Positions 8,125 to 16,070 of a DNA stretch of 64,000 nt are shown here, piece after piece. The stretch comes from JAIQFF01 sp963788505. Lineage in GTDB: Bacteria > Acidobacteriota > Terriglobia > Terriglobales > Acidobacteriaceae. The notes under the pieces are model-generated. The model saw nothing but the letters and a program-made list of their open reading frames with translations, was not told where the DNA came from and searched no databases. The stretch's first letter is position 1. Each line of letters starts with the position of its first letter. Both the position numbers and the translations under genes were made by a program. The stretch spans positions 372,001 to 436,000 of the forward strand of contig CAWBGY010000006.1 of the NCBI GenBank assembly GCA_963788505.1, given 5' to 3'.

Positions 8125-8868
8125 CTAGCTGGCGGTCAGCAGAATCGGCTCGCCCGTGGTGATCACCAGAGTGTGTTCGAAGTGCGCTGATGGCCGGCGG
8201 TCCGCGGTGCGCACTGTCCAACCGTCTTTGGCCACGACCGCGCGTCCCGACCCGGCGGCGATAATCGGCTCCACGGTAATCACCAGGCCTTCGGTCAGAA
8301 TCTGATTGGCTTCGGGATCGGCATAGTTGGGCACGCGGGGCGCTTCGTGGATGGTGCGTCCAATGCCGTGTCCGCCCAGATCGCGAATCACGGAGAAGCC
8401 GCTGCGCCGGACTTCGCGCTCGACCACGCGGCCAATCTCGAACACACGGAAACCGGCGCGCGCCACCAGCATGGCTTTAGTAAAGGCCCGCTCGGCGCAG
8501 GCAATCAGGCGCCGGTTTTCTTCCGAAACCTCGCCCACGGCCACAGTCTCAGCGGCGTCGGCCATGAATCCGTCTTTTTCAATGGTGACGTCAAGCTTGA
8601 CGAGGTCGCCAGCCTCGACTGCCCGCTCTCCGGGGATGCCGTGCACGGCTTCGTCGTTCAGGCTGATGCAATTCACTCCGGGAAACTTGTACACCAGTTG
8701 CGGAGCCGATTGCGCACCGTGTTCGTGCATGACCGCGGCGCCGACCGCATCCAGTTCGGCGGTGGTGACGCCGGGCCGCACTGCCCGCTTCATGGCTTCG
8801 AGCATGCGGCGAACAATCGCGCCCGCGGCGCGCATGCCGGCCAGGTCGTCGGGACCATTGATGGACAT
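8125..8868 (-). CDS. map: type I methionine aminopeptidase
   Basis: 247 residues, normal for the short bacterial type I enzyme that removes the initiator Met from nascent proteins. Metal ligands are visible: Asp in KLDVTIEKDGF, Asp in MADAAETVAV, His in GGHGIGRTIHE, Glu in ITVEPII and Glu in HFEHTLVI. The substrate-side His lies in HEAPRVPNY. The start ATG at 8868 is five bases from the stop of the preceding membrane-protein gene, so it is probably the last gene of a walJ-led transcription unit. Confidence 0.95.
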   Translation of the reverse strand: MSINGPDDLAGMRAAGAIVRRMLEAMKRAVRPGVTTAELDAVGAAVMHEHGAQSAPQLVYKFPGVNCISLNDEAVHGIPGERAVEAGDLVKLDVTIEKDGFMADAAETVAVGEVSEENRRLIACAERAFTKAMLVARAGFRVFEIGRVVEREVRRSGFSVIRDLGGHGIGRTIHEAPRVPNYADPEANQILTEGLVITVEPIIAAGSGRAVVAKDGWTVRTADRRPSAHFEHTLVITTGEPILLTAS

Positions 8869-8872
8869 GCCT

Positions 8873-9289
8873 CTAGCCTATCGCATTGGAGGGACGGCGC
8901 GGACCGAAAAACAACATCAGGATGAAACCGGCGAGGAAAAATGGAATCACCTGCCGAAAGCCGAGTCCGGCGAAACGCAAGACAACTCCATAAAGCGCTA
9001 CTGACTCACTGAGCGCGAATGTGGCAATATAGCCGAAACGCCAGCGATTGAGCGCAGCCACGTTTTCAGGATCCCCCGCCAGCGTACTCTCCGCCGGCTT
9101 CAGTATGATCCGGCGTACTAACAAAATTGCTCCAGCCATGGACGCCGCCAGCACTACTATCGAGTAGATGAATGCGAGTGGCACTACCTTGGAGACGGGG
9201 CCATGGCGCCCGGCGATGAATGCATACAGGCCAATGCTGACCAGCATCGCCACCTGAACTGTTCGCAAGAGCTTGAGCGAGTTCCCCAT
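8873..9289 (-). CDS. four-helix membrane protein of unknown function
   Basis: I do not recognise this gene. From the ATG at 9289 it encodes 138 residues (MGNSLKLLRTVQVAML). Hydrophobic segments lie near 10-27, 38-60, 88-108 and 113-130; the C-terminus is basic (GPRRPSNAIG). A Phe/Glu pair in the third helix (FALSESVALYGVVL) resembles the conserved Glu helix of small c-ring-like or transporter proteins, but that is weak. It lies between a zinc-finger membrane protein and map with short gaps on the same strand. The frame is open further upstream to 9358, but that part overlaps nothing conserved. Confidence 0.6.
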   Translation of the reverse strand: MGNSLKLLRTVQVAMLVSIGLYAFIAGRHGPVSKVVPLAFIYSIVVLAASMAGAILLVRRIILKPAESTLAGDPENVAALNRWRFGYIATFALSESVALYGVVLRFAGLGFRQVIPFFLAGFILMLFFGPRRPSNAIG

Positions 9290-9376
9290 TCCAGCCCGAT
9301 TTTGCCCTAGTTTCCCTGGAAATGCAGGACGAAATAACAGGGGTGATGGGAACGACAACCGACCAAGAATTGATTA

Positions 9377-9817
9377 CTACGATCCGGTAATTTTCAGGCG
9401 GAGTTCTTCCGGCAAGCGGGCGCGGATTTCTGCCGGCAGGCGGTCGTGCACGCGGCGCGCACCGAGCTTGGCAGCATCGACCACCGCCATGGGCGCAGGC
9501 GTAGCCACGGCAACGCCCACCCAGATCAGGGAGGAAAGCGCGAATCCCGCCAACGCAGCCCCTTCCAGCCAGAAAGCGTGCCGGGGATTGAGATGAAGGA
9601 TTACGCCAAAAGCCATCAGGAAGACGGCGCCGGAAAGCGAGGCCAGAGCAATCAGCGCGAGATCAATGTTGCGGTGCAGATGCTGCCGGGAACGGCAGTG
9701 GGCGCATCCGTCGAAGTGGTCTTCGTAGTCTTCGCGCATCTCGGGCGCGAGGCCGGAGATGTCGTAACGCCAGCCCGCCAGAATCTTTCCTACAATGGGA
9801 TCAACGCACTGGCTCAT
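9377..9817 (-). CDS. membrane protein with N-terminal zinc-finger-like motif
   Basis: 146 residues. The N-terminal soluble part has a Cys near residue 4 and the motif HFDGCAHCRSRQHLHR (about residues 34-49), which gives His-x3-Cys-x2-Cys plus further His residues, a likely zinc site of the type found in anti-sigma factors. Two hydrophobic segments (about 52-74 and 83-105) follow, then a basic amphipathic C-terminal helix. It starts five bases after the walJ stop, so translation is probably coupled. The zinc motif resembles ZAS anti-sigma domains, but no sigma-factor gene is nearby, so a regulatory role is only a guess. Confidence 0.65.
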   Translation of the reverse strand: MSQCVDPIVGKILAGWRYDISGLAPEMREDYEDHFDGCAHCRSRQHLHRNIDLALIALASLSGAVFLMAFGVILHLNPRHAFWLEGAALAGFALSSLIWVGVAVATPAPMAVVDAAKLGARRVHDRLPAEIRARLPEELRLKITGS

Positions 9818-9822
9818 ACGGG

Positions 9823-10626
9823 CTACAGCTGAATCGCTTCCATCGGCTCCGATTGTCGTGCCAGCATCACACGGTTATGCAACAGTGTCTGGCGTGGTCC
9901 CAGGGCCGTTTCCGCTGTCACTCGCGCGAGCTCGGGATGATTGTTGAGCTCCGATAGGTGTGCCAGCACTATGTATGATGCGTTCCCGTCATATTCGGTG
10001 CATAAGAATTTCGCGAGCTTGTCATTCGACAGATGCCCGGTTGGGCTTCCCACCCGCTGCTTGACCGACCAGGGATAGGGCCCGCAGCGCAGCATTTCCA
10101 GATCGTGATTGGACTCGATGACCAGCGCGTCGCAAGCGCGCAGCTGGTCACAAACATTGGGCGGCATGTATCCCAGATCGGTCGCGATGCCCACTTTGAT
10201 ACCGTCGGCGCGGAACGTCAGCCCCACCGGATCAGCAGCATCGTGCGGAATGGTGAACGGAGTGATGGAAATATCTCCCACCTGGAAACGGCAGCCCGCG
10301 GAAAAGATTTCCAGTCGCGCCAGTTGTGGCAGGTCCCCGTTTTCGTCGCGCAGTGACCGCGCCCAGGCCTGGTGGGTGGCGCCGGTCATGAACACCGGCA
10401 CCTGGAACTTTCTGGCCAGCACGGCCAGCCCGTAAACATGATCGGAGTGTTCGTGTGTAATCAGGATGGCGGAAAGGGTTCGCGGATCATCGCCCTGGGC
10501 GCGCATCCGTTTGACGGTTTCGCGGCAGGAAATTCCGGCGTCCACCAGAATCTTTGTGCGTGAACTCGAAACCACGGCACTGTTTCCCCGGCTGCCGCTG
10601 GCCAACACCGAAAGCGAAACTCCCAT
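9823..10626 (-). CDS. walJ: MBL-fold metallohydrolase of the WalJ/YycJ/VicX group
   Basis: 267 residues. The metallo-beta-lactamase signature THEHSDHVYGL binds the first metal. Further ligands lie in FTIPHDAADPVG, ATDLGYMPP and ESNHDLEML, and the group-specific region SVKQRVGSPTGHLSND supplies the last His. Relatives are exonuclease-like single-strand DNA or signalling hydrolases; in Firmicutes the gene sits next to walRK, which is not the case here. It is the first gene of a minus-strand run with two membrane proteins and map. Family is clear, substrate is not. Confidence 0.85.
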   Translation of the reverse strand: MGVSLSVLASGSRGNSAVVSSSRTKILVDAGISCRETVKRMRAQGDDPRTLSAILITHEHSDHVYGLAVLARKFQVPVFMTGATHQAWARSLRDENGDLPQLARLEIFSAGCRFQVGDISITPFTIPHDAADPVGLTFRADGIKVGIATDLGYMPPNVCDQLRACDALVIESNHDLEMLRCGPYPWSVKQRVGSPTGHLSNDKLAKFLCTEYDGNASYIVLAHLSELNNHPELARVTAETALGPRQTLLHNRVMLARQSEPMEAIQL

Positions 10627-11002
10627 GAGCGAAGAATACTCGCGCCGCCTGTGGAAACGCGAGTAACTAATGGGATGAGGAGAGGCAGGCGTCAGGCGTC
10701 AGGCGTCAGACCTCGGCCCTCGGCCCTCGGCCCTCAGCTTTCAGCCTTCAGCTTTCAGCCTTCAGCACTTCCCCCCTGTCATCCTGAGCGGAGCCGTACG
10801 ATTCGCTTTGCGAATCGTACGGCGAAGTCGAAGGATCCCTAGCAGCTTAACCGGTGTTTGCAGTGAGACAGGTTCCCGTACTCTCGGACCGCACGGCTAC
10901 ACAAACTCTTGCTCCATTACGACGATTCGCGGATAAGTTCCTTCGACTGGCTGCTGCACTCGGGAAGGCAGTTATGCGCTGACAGCTGACAGCGCTGCGC
11001 TC
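10627..11002. other. intergenic region packed with short repeats
   Basis: No convincing gene. From about 10683 to 10768 the sequence is built from short words repeated in tandem (GGCGTCA x3, CCTCGGC x3, CAGCTTTCAGCCTT x2). Next is a long-stem hairpin repeat (10776-10841), then about 160 bases of unique sequence up to the stop of the next gene. Words of the first type reappear inside mtaB (46750-46878). Confidence 0.6.
10776..10841 (+). repeat. hairpin repeat with TCATCCTGAGCG / GTCGAAGGATC arms
   Basis: Conserved left arm TGTCATCCTGAGCG and right arm GTCGAAGGATCCCT enclose a perfect 13-base stem, CCGTACGATTCGC with its complement, and a TTT loop (10794-10822). Other copies have the same arms but a different, equally well paired core: 17531-17592, 39228-39294, 39350-39412 and 55203-55270. 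Shorter or diverged copies lie at 32739-32763, 43327-43352, 51813-51892, 53970-53998 and 55136-55172. Confidence 0.85.
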
Positions 11003-11344
11003 CTACTTTCCAAACAAAGTCTCCACTCCTCGTCTTCCGGTCGCTCCGGCATAGGCGCCGGCAATTCCAGTCAGGAAGCCGAGAAACGATTCGTAGATCT
11101 GCGCCCGATAAGGTTTTTCGGTGAGCAGCGCATAGGCGGCAAGTTGAACCAGCGGGACGAAGACGGCCACAAGCAGCGTCCATCGCCAGGGCCGCCGGGG
11201 ACGAAGCGCGCCCAGCAGCATGGTGGCCGCGAGCACGAAGAGCGCGGTCAGCAGCAGATCGCCAACCTTTACATCGAGAACTCCGGCGCACACTCCGAGC
11301 ATGGCTCCGAGGATGTAGATGCCGAGATCGGATGACGTTTCCAT
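11003..11344 (-). CDS. small membrane protein of unknown function
   Basis: I do not recognise this gene. From the ATG at 11344 (METSSDLGIYILG) it has 113 residues with hydrophobic segments near 8-25, 31-47, 54-73 and 85-103. The frame stays open upstream to 11428, but those 28 codons come from a pair of GC hairpins (11361-11422) and are probably not translated. The C-terminus GATGRRGVETLFGK is polar. It lies 93 bases downstream of the dehydrogenase gene on the same strand. A tandem position in an operon is possible but no function follows from it. Confidence 0.5.
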   Translation of the reverse strand: METSSDLGIYILGAMLGVCAGVLDVKVGDLLLTALFVLAATMLLGALRPRRPWRWTLLVAVFVPLVQLAAYALLTEKPYRAQIYESFLGFLTGIAGAYAGATGRRGVETLFGK

Positions 11345-11360
11345 ACTGGAAGTGCGTGAT

Positions 11361-11422
11361 GGAGGACGAGCGTCCTCGCCCGTCATGCAGAGAGCTGACG
11401 ACGACGGGCGGGGACGCCCGTC
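11361..11422. repeat. paired GC hairpins (GGACG / CGTCC type)
   Basis: Two hairpins in inverted arrangement: GAGGACG-AG-CGTCCTC (11362-11377) and GACGGGCG-GGGA-CGCCCGTC (11403-11422). The outer ends, GGAGGACG and CGTCCTCC, also pair, so the block is a larger nested palindrome between the dehydrogenase stop and the next start. Confidence 0.7.
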
Positions 11423-11437
11423 CTCCATTATCCCAAT

Positions 11438-12286
11438 TCAGTACTTATAGAATCCTCTTCCACTTTTTTTCCCCAGCCAGCCGGCATCCACCATCTTGAT
11501 CAGCAGCGGACAGGGGCGGTACTTGGGATCGCCCAAGCCTTCCTGCAGCACGCGCATGATGTCGAGGCAGACGTCGAGTCCGATGAAATCCGCGAGCGTC
11601 AGCGGGCCCATGGGATGCGCCATGCCCAGCTTGAACACTTCGTCCACCGCTTCGGGAGTGGCCACGCCTTCCATCACCGCATACATGGCTTCGTTCAGCA
11701 GCGGCATGAGCACGCGATTGGAAACAAAGCCGGGCGCGTCGTTCACTTCGATAGGCGTCTTGTCGAGCTGCAGCGCCAGATCGCGCACGGTGGCGAAAGT
11801 TTCCTGTGACGTGGCCAGTCCGCGAACGATTTCCGCCAGCTTCATCACCGGCACGGGATTGAAAAAATGCATTCCGATAATTTTCGCCGGGCGCCGGGTC
11901 ACGGCCGCCAGCCGGGTGATCGAAATGGAAGAAGTATTCGTGGCCAGAATCACTTCGGGGCGGCAAATCTGGTCCAGGTCGCGAAAGATTTCCGCTTTGA
12001 TTTCGAATTTCTCCGTGGCCGCTTCGATCACGAAGTCGCAGGTCGCGAGCTGGGCGCGGTCGAGCGCGGGCACAATCCGCTTTAGCGCCGCAACTTTGTC
12101 GGCGGCCGCAATCTTGCCCTTGGCCAGCTCGCGGTCGAGGTTCTTGCCGATGGTTTCGAGGCCGCGGTCGAGAAATCTCTGTTCCACATCGCACAGTGTC
12201 ACGCGATATCCGCTGCGCGCGAAAACGTGGGCGATGCCATTGCCCATGGTCCCGGCGCCCATCACTCCGACCCGCTCAATTGGCAT
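11438..12286 (-). CDS. 3-hydroxybutyryl-CoA / 3-hydroxyacyl-CoA dehydrogenase
   Basis: 282 residues, the size of the single-domain short-chain enzyme (PaaH/Hbd type). An N-terminal Rossmann fold carries GVMGAGTMGNGIAHVFA and the NAD-selecting Asp after VTLCDVE. The catalytic region has NTSSISITRLA, the His in GMHFFNPVPVMKLAEIV, and the C-terminal dimer domain has NDAPGFVSNRVLMPLLNEA with the family end SGRGFYKY. It oxidises 3-hydroxyacyl-CoA with NAD in fatty-acid degradation or butyrate/PHB metabolism. No other beta-oxidation gene is adjacent; an acyl-CoA synthetase lies 24 kb away. Confidence 0.92.
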   Translation of the reverse strand: MPIERVGVMGAGTMGNGIAHVFARSGYRVTLCDVEQRFLDRGLETIGKNLDRELAKGKIAAADKVAALKRIVPALDRAQLATCDFVIEAATEKFEIKAEIFRDLDQICRPEVILATNTSSISITRLAAVTRRPAKIIGMHFFNPVPVMKLAEIVRGLATSQETFATVRDLALQLDKTPIEVNDAPGFVSNRVLMPLLNEAMYAVMEGVATPEAVDEVFKLGMAHPMGPLTLADFIGLDVCLDIMRVLQEGLGDPKYRPCPLLIKMVDAGWLGKKSGRGFYKY

Positions 12287-12515
12287 AAATATCGCTTCTC
12301 CTTCGCCCTGAAACCTGATCAGTCTATCACTCCCAAGTGCTTGCCAGACTTAGATTTAAGGTTCGCTTAAGCTTCGAATAAATATGCTCCGCGGTACAGC
12401 CAATTTTATTTGCGTTGGCATCCGAGAACTCAGTGAACCGGTCCCAGGAGTCGCTTCGAGGGCAGGCGTGATTGCAATCAAGCCCTGCGAGCGATGGTGC
12501 CGGGTGGGAGGAACT

Positions 12516-13166
12516 ATGCGAAGCATGAGGATGGCAGCCCTGGCAGTTGTCATGACATTGATGTTCAGCGGTCTCGCTCTGGCCCGCGACCACGATCACG
12601 ATAACGACAAGCACGACCACTGGGACAAGCATACCGATCGCGACCGTCACCATGATGGCGATCGCGACCGCAACCGGAACAACGACCGTTGGCGCAACAA
12701 CGACCAGAACCACGAGCGGGATCGTGGACGCTGGGAACGTGATCAACGCCAGAACGACGGATACTACGGCGGCCAGATTTATAACCGCTATCCTCGCGGC
12801 TATCCGAGCGGAAATGGTTATCCGAGCGGTGGCTATGGTTATCCGAGCGGCGGCTATGGCTATCCCAACGGCGGCTATGGCTATCCCAGCGGCGGCTACG
12901 GCTACCCCGGCGGCGGTTATGGCCGTGCCGGAGGCGGCAGAAATGCGGGTTACAGCTTCGGCTATCAGGACGGCAGCTACATGGCGCGCCGCGATATGGC
13001 GCAGAACAAGCCGTTCAATCCCAATCCCCGCAACGAGTACGGAAACCGGACCCATGGCTACAACGGCTCATACGGCGACAAGAACTATTACCGGTCTGAG
13101 TACAGCAGTGGCTATGCGGCTGGGTATCAATCGAGCTATCGCGGAGGCCGGGGCTGGGGATTCTGA
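12516..13166 (+). CDS. secreted His/Asp- and Gly/Tyr-rich low-complexity protein
   Basis: 216 residues from the ATG at 12516, which has GGGAGGA five bases upstream. A signal peptide (about 1-23, ending SGLALA) is followed by a charged segment of Asp/His/Arg/Asn (about 24-80), then tandem YPSGGYG-type repeats (about 98-138) and a Tyr/Gly/Asn-rich tail. Charged His/Asp segments can bind metal and Gly/Tyr repeats are typical of cell-surface or self-associating proteins; neither is shown here. It stands alone between minus-strand genes and ends at a clear terminator, so it is a single-gene unit. Confidence 0.75.
   Translation: MRSMRMAALAVVMTLMFSGLALARDHDHDNDKHDHWDKHTDRDRHHDGDRDRNRNNDRWRNNDQNHERDRGRWERDQRQNDGYYGGQIYNRYPRGYPSGNGYPSGGYGYPSGGYGYPNGGYGYPSGGYGYPGGGYGRAGGGRNAGYSFGYQDGSYMARRDMAQNKPFNPNPRNEYGNRTHGYNGSYGDKNYYRSEYSSGYAAGYQSSYRGGRGWGF
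12825..12925 (+). repeat. tandem repeat encoding YPSGGYG units
   Basis: About five copies of a 21-base unit (GGCTATGGCTATCCCAGCGG type) in frame within the secreted protein gene. Small third-position differences separate the copies. Such arrays change copy number easily. Confidence 0.85.
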
Positions 13167-13192
13167 CCACCACTCCTCCACGACATGAAAGA

Positions 13193-13219
13193 GGCTGCCA
13201 GAAATGGCAGCCTTTTTTT
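13193..13219 (+). terminator. rho-independent terminator
   Basis: GGCTGCCA, a GAAA tetraloop, TGGCAGCC and seven T residues, 26 bases after the stop of the secreted protein gene. An ideal intrinsic terminator for the plus strand. Confidence 0.93.
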
Positions 13220-13309
13220 GTTGCGGAAGGTTTAGCGCGTGGGCTTTGACTTTCTGGTCGCCGGACTGATCTTCAAACAAAAGCCAAGTCCAAGGGCGGG
13301 CGACCCGTT

Positions 13310-15817
13310 CTATCGCTCCAGATTCTCATCCAGCGCGACCTTGCCGCCTTTCTGCACTTCGACCACGCGATGGATCGGCTTGTATCCGGAGAGCGTGATA
13401 TCGACCACGTAGGTACCCGGGTTGAGGTAGAAGTCGACGGGAGAGAATTTGTCCAGAATGCGGTTGTTGACCGCGACCTGCGCGCCCTTGGGCTGAGTTT
13501 TGACGTTCACCGCGCCCATGCCTGCGGTGTCACCGCCGCCGAACAGCTTCTTGAATCTTCCCCCGATCTTGATGTCATCGGCGGAGCCCAGCGATCGGAG
13601 AGTGGGAGCGAAGTGGAAGACTTGACCGGCCTGCAGATTGGCGGTGGAAGTTTCCTCCAGATAACCCTGCTTCCGGATCAGAAAGGTATGCGATCCCGCC
13701 TTGTCCACGGAAACCTGGGCTGGAGTTATTTTGTGGGTATCCTTGCCGTCGACGAAAATCTGGGCGCCGGCGGGCTGGCTGGTGATCGCGGCCATGGCCG
13801 CAAGCTGCGCCAACTGGACCACCAAAAATGATTTGCTGCCCGAAGCAACCTCAATGGTGCGGGTTTCAGGCGCGTATCCTGCCCGGGCCACCGTCACGCT
13901 ATGCTGCCCTGGGGTCAGGCCCGGCAGGTTGAACGGGGTAACCCAGTTGGGATCGCTCCGGCCATCCACCCGAACTTCCGCGCCGGCGGGAGTTGAGTTG
14001 ATGGTCAATTGCCCCGGAATCGCGACCGCAGCGGCGACGGGCTGGACCCTGGTCCTCTTCCTGCTGTGCTTCGGGGTTACAGAAATCGGAGGCGCTTCTC
14101 GGGCCGCTACCTGCTCCGGCGCGACCTGCACCGGGGCGGGCACGGGAGGTGGGGCCGTGTTCCAGGCCGGCTTTGCGCTTCCCGCGGCGGGCGCGACCGC
14201 AGCCGCAGCCGGGGCCTCCGCCGAGCCTTCCTCCGCCGAGTTTTCAGAATGGATGCGCAGGGCAATCAGACCCACCACCAGCAGAATGACCGCCAGCGCG
14301 CCGGCGATCGAATACATGAAAAGCTTGGGCGGAGTTTTCTTGATCTCAGTGACCGCCTTGCGCGCCACTTCCCGCGGTTGCACCTTGGGCTTTTCCGGCT
14401 GAACCCGGCTCACCAAGGCTGCCGGCGCGACTTCCATCGCGGGGGTGGCCGATGGCGGAGGTGGAGGTGGGGGCGGAGTGTAAGTTTCCTTCAGCGGCGG
14501 CAGTTCGGTCATCTCGGAAAAGCTGGGGCCACGGGCGGCGTCCTTGTTAGCCTCGGCCATCGCGGGATCAACCTGAAACGCGGGTGTCTCGGAAGCGGGT
14601 TCCACGGCATCGGCCACGACGCTGGCCCGTTCCTGGAAAGTGCTCTGCCCGGAAGCTGCGGCCGCGCCTGCGGCAGCGGCAGCGGCTCGCGGCGCTTTTG
14701 TCGGAGCTTTGGTCGACACCCTGGTTGGCTCTACCGTCGAAGTAGCGCCCGCACTCTCCCAGCCTGCGGCCGCGGCCGCTGCTCTTGCCGGAGAAGGCGG
14801 GGCAACATTTTCGGGATTGGCGGCGTGGACCGGAACCCGGTCCGAAACCGCAGCCACGGCTGGCTTTGGCGCCGGCGGCGCGCTCGGCACGACCGCCGCC
14901 TTTGGCGCTGGCGGCGCGCTCGGCGCGACCGCCGCCTTGGGCGCTGGCGGCGCGTTCAGTCCCTGGGCCGGTGCTGCCGGTTTTTTGGCTACCGCCTTGG
15001 TCGCGCTTTCCTTGCAGCGTTCCAGATCATTGACCAGTTCCTGTCCACTCTGGTAACGCTCTTCCGGCGCTTTGGACAGCGCCTTCATGATGACTTCGCT
15101 CAACGCGGGATGAATCTTACGGTTGACCGCGACCGGAGCCGCGGGTGTAGCCTCCACAATGGCCTGCCGCACCTGGTCCGCGTCTTCGCCCGGAAAAGCC
15201 TTGGTCTCGGTCGCCATCTCGTAGAGGATTGCCCCCAGACTGAAGATGTTGGAGCGGCCATCCACGGGATCTCCCCGCAACTGTTCCGGGGAAACGTAAT
15301 GGAGAACTTCAGGCGCCTTGCCCGAAGCCTGACAGGTAAATGCGCCCATGCAGGAAACGCCGAAACTCAGCACTTTGACCGTGCCGTCCCAGGTGACCAT
15401 GATCTTGGCCGGCTCCAGACTGTAGTGCACGACGTTGTGCGAATGCGCGTGGTCCAACCCCTGACAGGTCTGACGCACAATGTCCTGCAGGTCCCAGATG
15501 GAAAACCCTTCCTTGCGGGCCAGCATGGTGGCGATGCTGTTGCCCTGCACGTACTCCATGGTGGCGCAGCACTGGCCGTCGATTTCCTCGACCCCGAGAA
15601 GCTGGGCGATGTTGTGGCTGCTGAGCGGCGACGTGCCGGCGGCTTCCTGCAGAATGTACTGCATCAGAGTCTCGCTCTGTTCGGCCAGCATCTGCAGCCG
15701 GATAGTCTTCAGGGCGATCGTCTGCCCGCTCTCCGTATCGGCGACCTTATAGACCGCGCCAATCTCGGAATGCGTAATTTCGCTGAGTATCTCGAAACGT
15801 CCGATCTTATTGGCCAT
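13310..15817 (-). CDS. kinase-like (probable pseudokinase) membrane protein with three PEGA domains
   Basis: 835 residues. Residues 7-265 have the protein-kinase fold: Lys37 in TIALKTI, VSPEQ (175-179), GRSNIFSLGAILYEM (187-201). The catalytic loop HRDLKPxN reads HYSLEPAK (131-138), losing the catalytic Asp, the Lys and the Asn. The metal-binding DFG reads SFG (151-153). The glycine loop is also degenerate. Phosphotransfer is therefore unlikely. An Ala/Pro-rich linker (280-498, with tandem repeats) leads to one membrane helix (about 499-521) and three PEGA domains outside (about 603-669, 677-738, 769-835). PEGA repeats are thought to bind the cell surface or envelope components. It probably acts as a scaffold or sensor. 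The ATG at 15817 has a GGGAG site. Confidence 0.9.
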   Translation of the reverse strand: MANKIGRFEILSEITHSEIGAVYKVADTESGQTIALKTIRLQMLAEQSETLMQYILQEAAGTSPLSSHNIAQLLGVEEIDGQCCATMEYVQGNSIATMLARKEGFSIWDLQDIVRQTCQGLDHAHSHNVVHYSLEPAKIMVTWDGTVKVLSFGVSCMGAFTCQASGKAPEVLHYVSPEQLRGDPVDGRSNIFSLGAILYEMATETKAFPGEDADQVRQAIVEATPAAPVAVNRKIHPALSEVIMKALSKAPEERYQSGQELVNDLERCKESATKAVAKKPAAPAQGLNAPPAPKAAVAPSAPPAPKAAVVPSAPPAPKPAVAAVSDRVPVHAANPENVAPPSPARAAAAAAGWESAGATSTVEPTRVSTKAPTKAPRAAAAAAGAAAASGQSTFQERASVVADAVEPASETPAFQVDPAMAEANKDAARGPSFSEMTELPPLKETYTPPPPPPPPSATPAMEVAPAALVSRVQPEKPKVQPREVARKAVTEIKKTPPKLFMYSIAGALAVILLVVGLIALRIHSENSAEEGSAEAPAAAAVAPAAGSAKPAWNTAPPPVPAPVQVAPEQVAAREAPPISVTPKHSRKRTRVQPVAAAVAIPGQLTINSTPAGAEVRVDGRSDPNWVTPFNLPGLTPGQHSVTVARAGYAPETRTIEVASGSKSFLVVQLAQLAAMAAITSQPAGAQIFVDGKDTHKITPAQVSVDKAGSHTFLIRKQGYLEETSTANLQAGQVFHFAPTLRSLGSADDIKIGGRFKKLFGGGDTAGMGAVNVKTQPKGAQVAVNNRILDKFSPVDFYLNPGTYVVDITLSGYKPIHRVVEVQKGGKVALDENLER
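14868..14960 (-). repeat. tandem repeat encoding Ala/Pro linker of the pseudokinase
   Basis: About two and a half copies of a roughly 36-45-base unit (GGCGCTGGCGGCGCGCTCGG type on the plus strand) encode PSAPPAPKAAV-like repeats at about residues 290-322. Confidence 0.7.
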
Positions 15818-16014
15818 TGCTCCCTGAGCCCCAAAAAATCGATGAATAGGCAGTCTTGCAGCAAGACGCCAGAGTCTTCCTTGGGGGAAAGGTGCGACTA
15901 GAATATCGCGGCTGGATCAGCGAGGGGAGTTACGAAGGTACTCGGAAAAGGATGGAACAGTCGGCGGCATCAGCCCAAAGAGCTGAACGTCGTGCGGTGA
16001 CGCCGTTGCCCGGA

Positions 16015-16049
16015 AGGCAAAACAGGGCGAACGCGAGGTTCGCCCTGTT
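16015..16049 (-). terminator. hairpin terminator after the secreted protein gene
   Basis: AACAGGGCGAA and TTCGCCCTGTT (16021-16049) form an 11-base stem. On the minus strand the stem is followed by TTTTGCC, a short T-run, 22 bases after the stop at 16071. Confidence 0.75.
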
Positions 16050-16070
16050 TCCAAGCTCCATCCGATTGGA

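Noticed and set aside
12327..13055. A 242-residue open frame opposite the YPSGG secreted protein gene
   Set aside because: Its composition (long runs of Ala/Ile/Val) follows from the tandem repeat on the other strand, it has no ribosome-binding site, and the plus-strand gene has signal peptide, start and terminator.
14009..15901. A 630-residue open frame opposite the pseudokinase gene
   Set aside because: It is the antisense of a GC-rich gene with clear domains; its product is Arg/Gly-rich with no recognisable motif.
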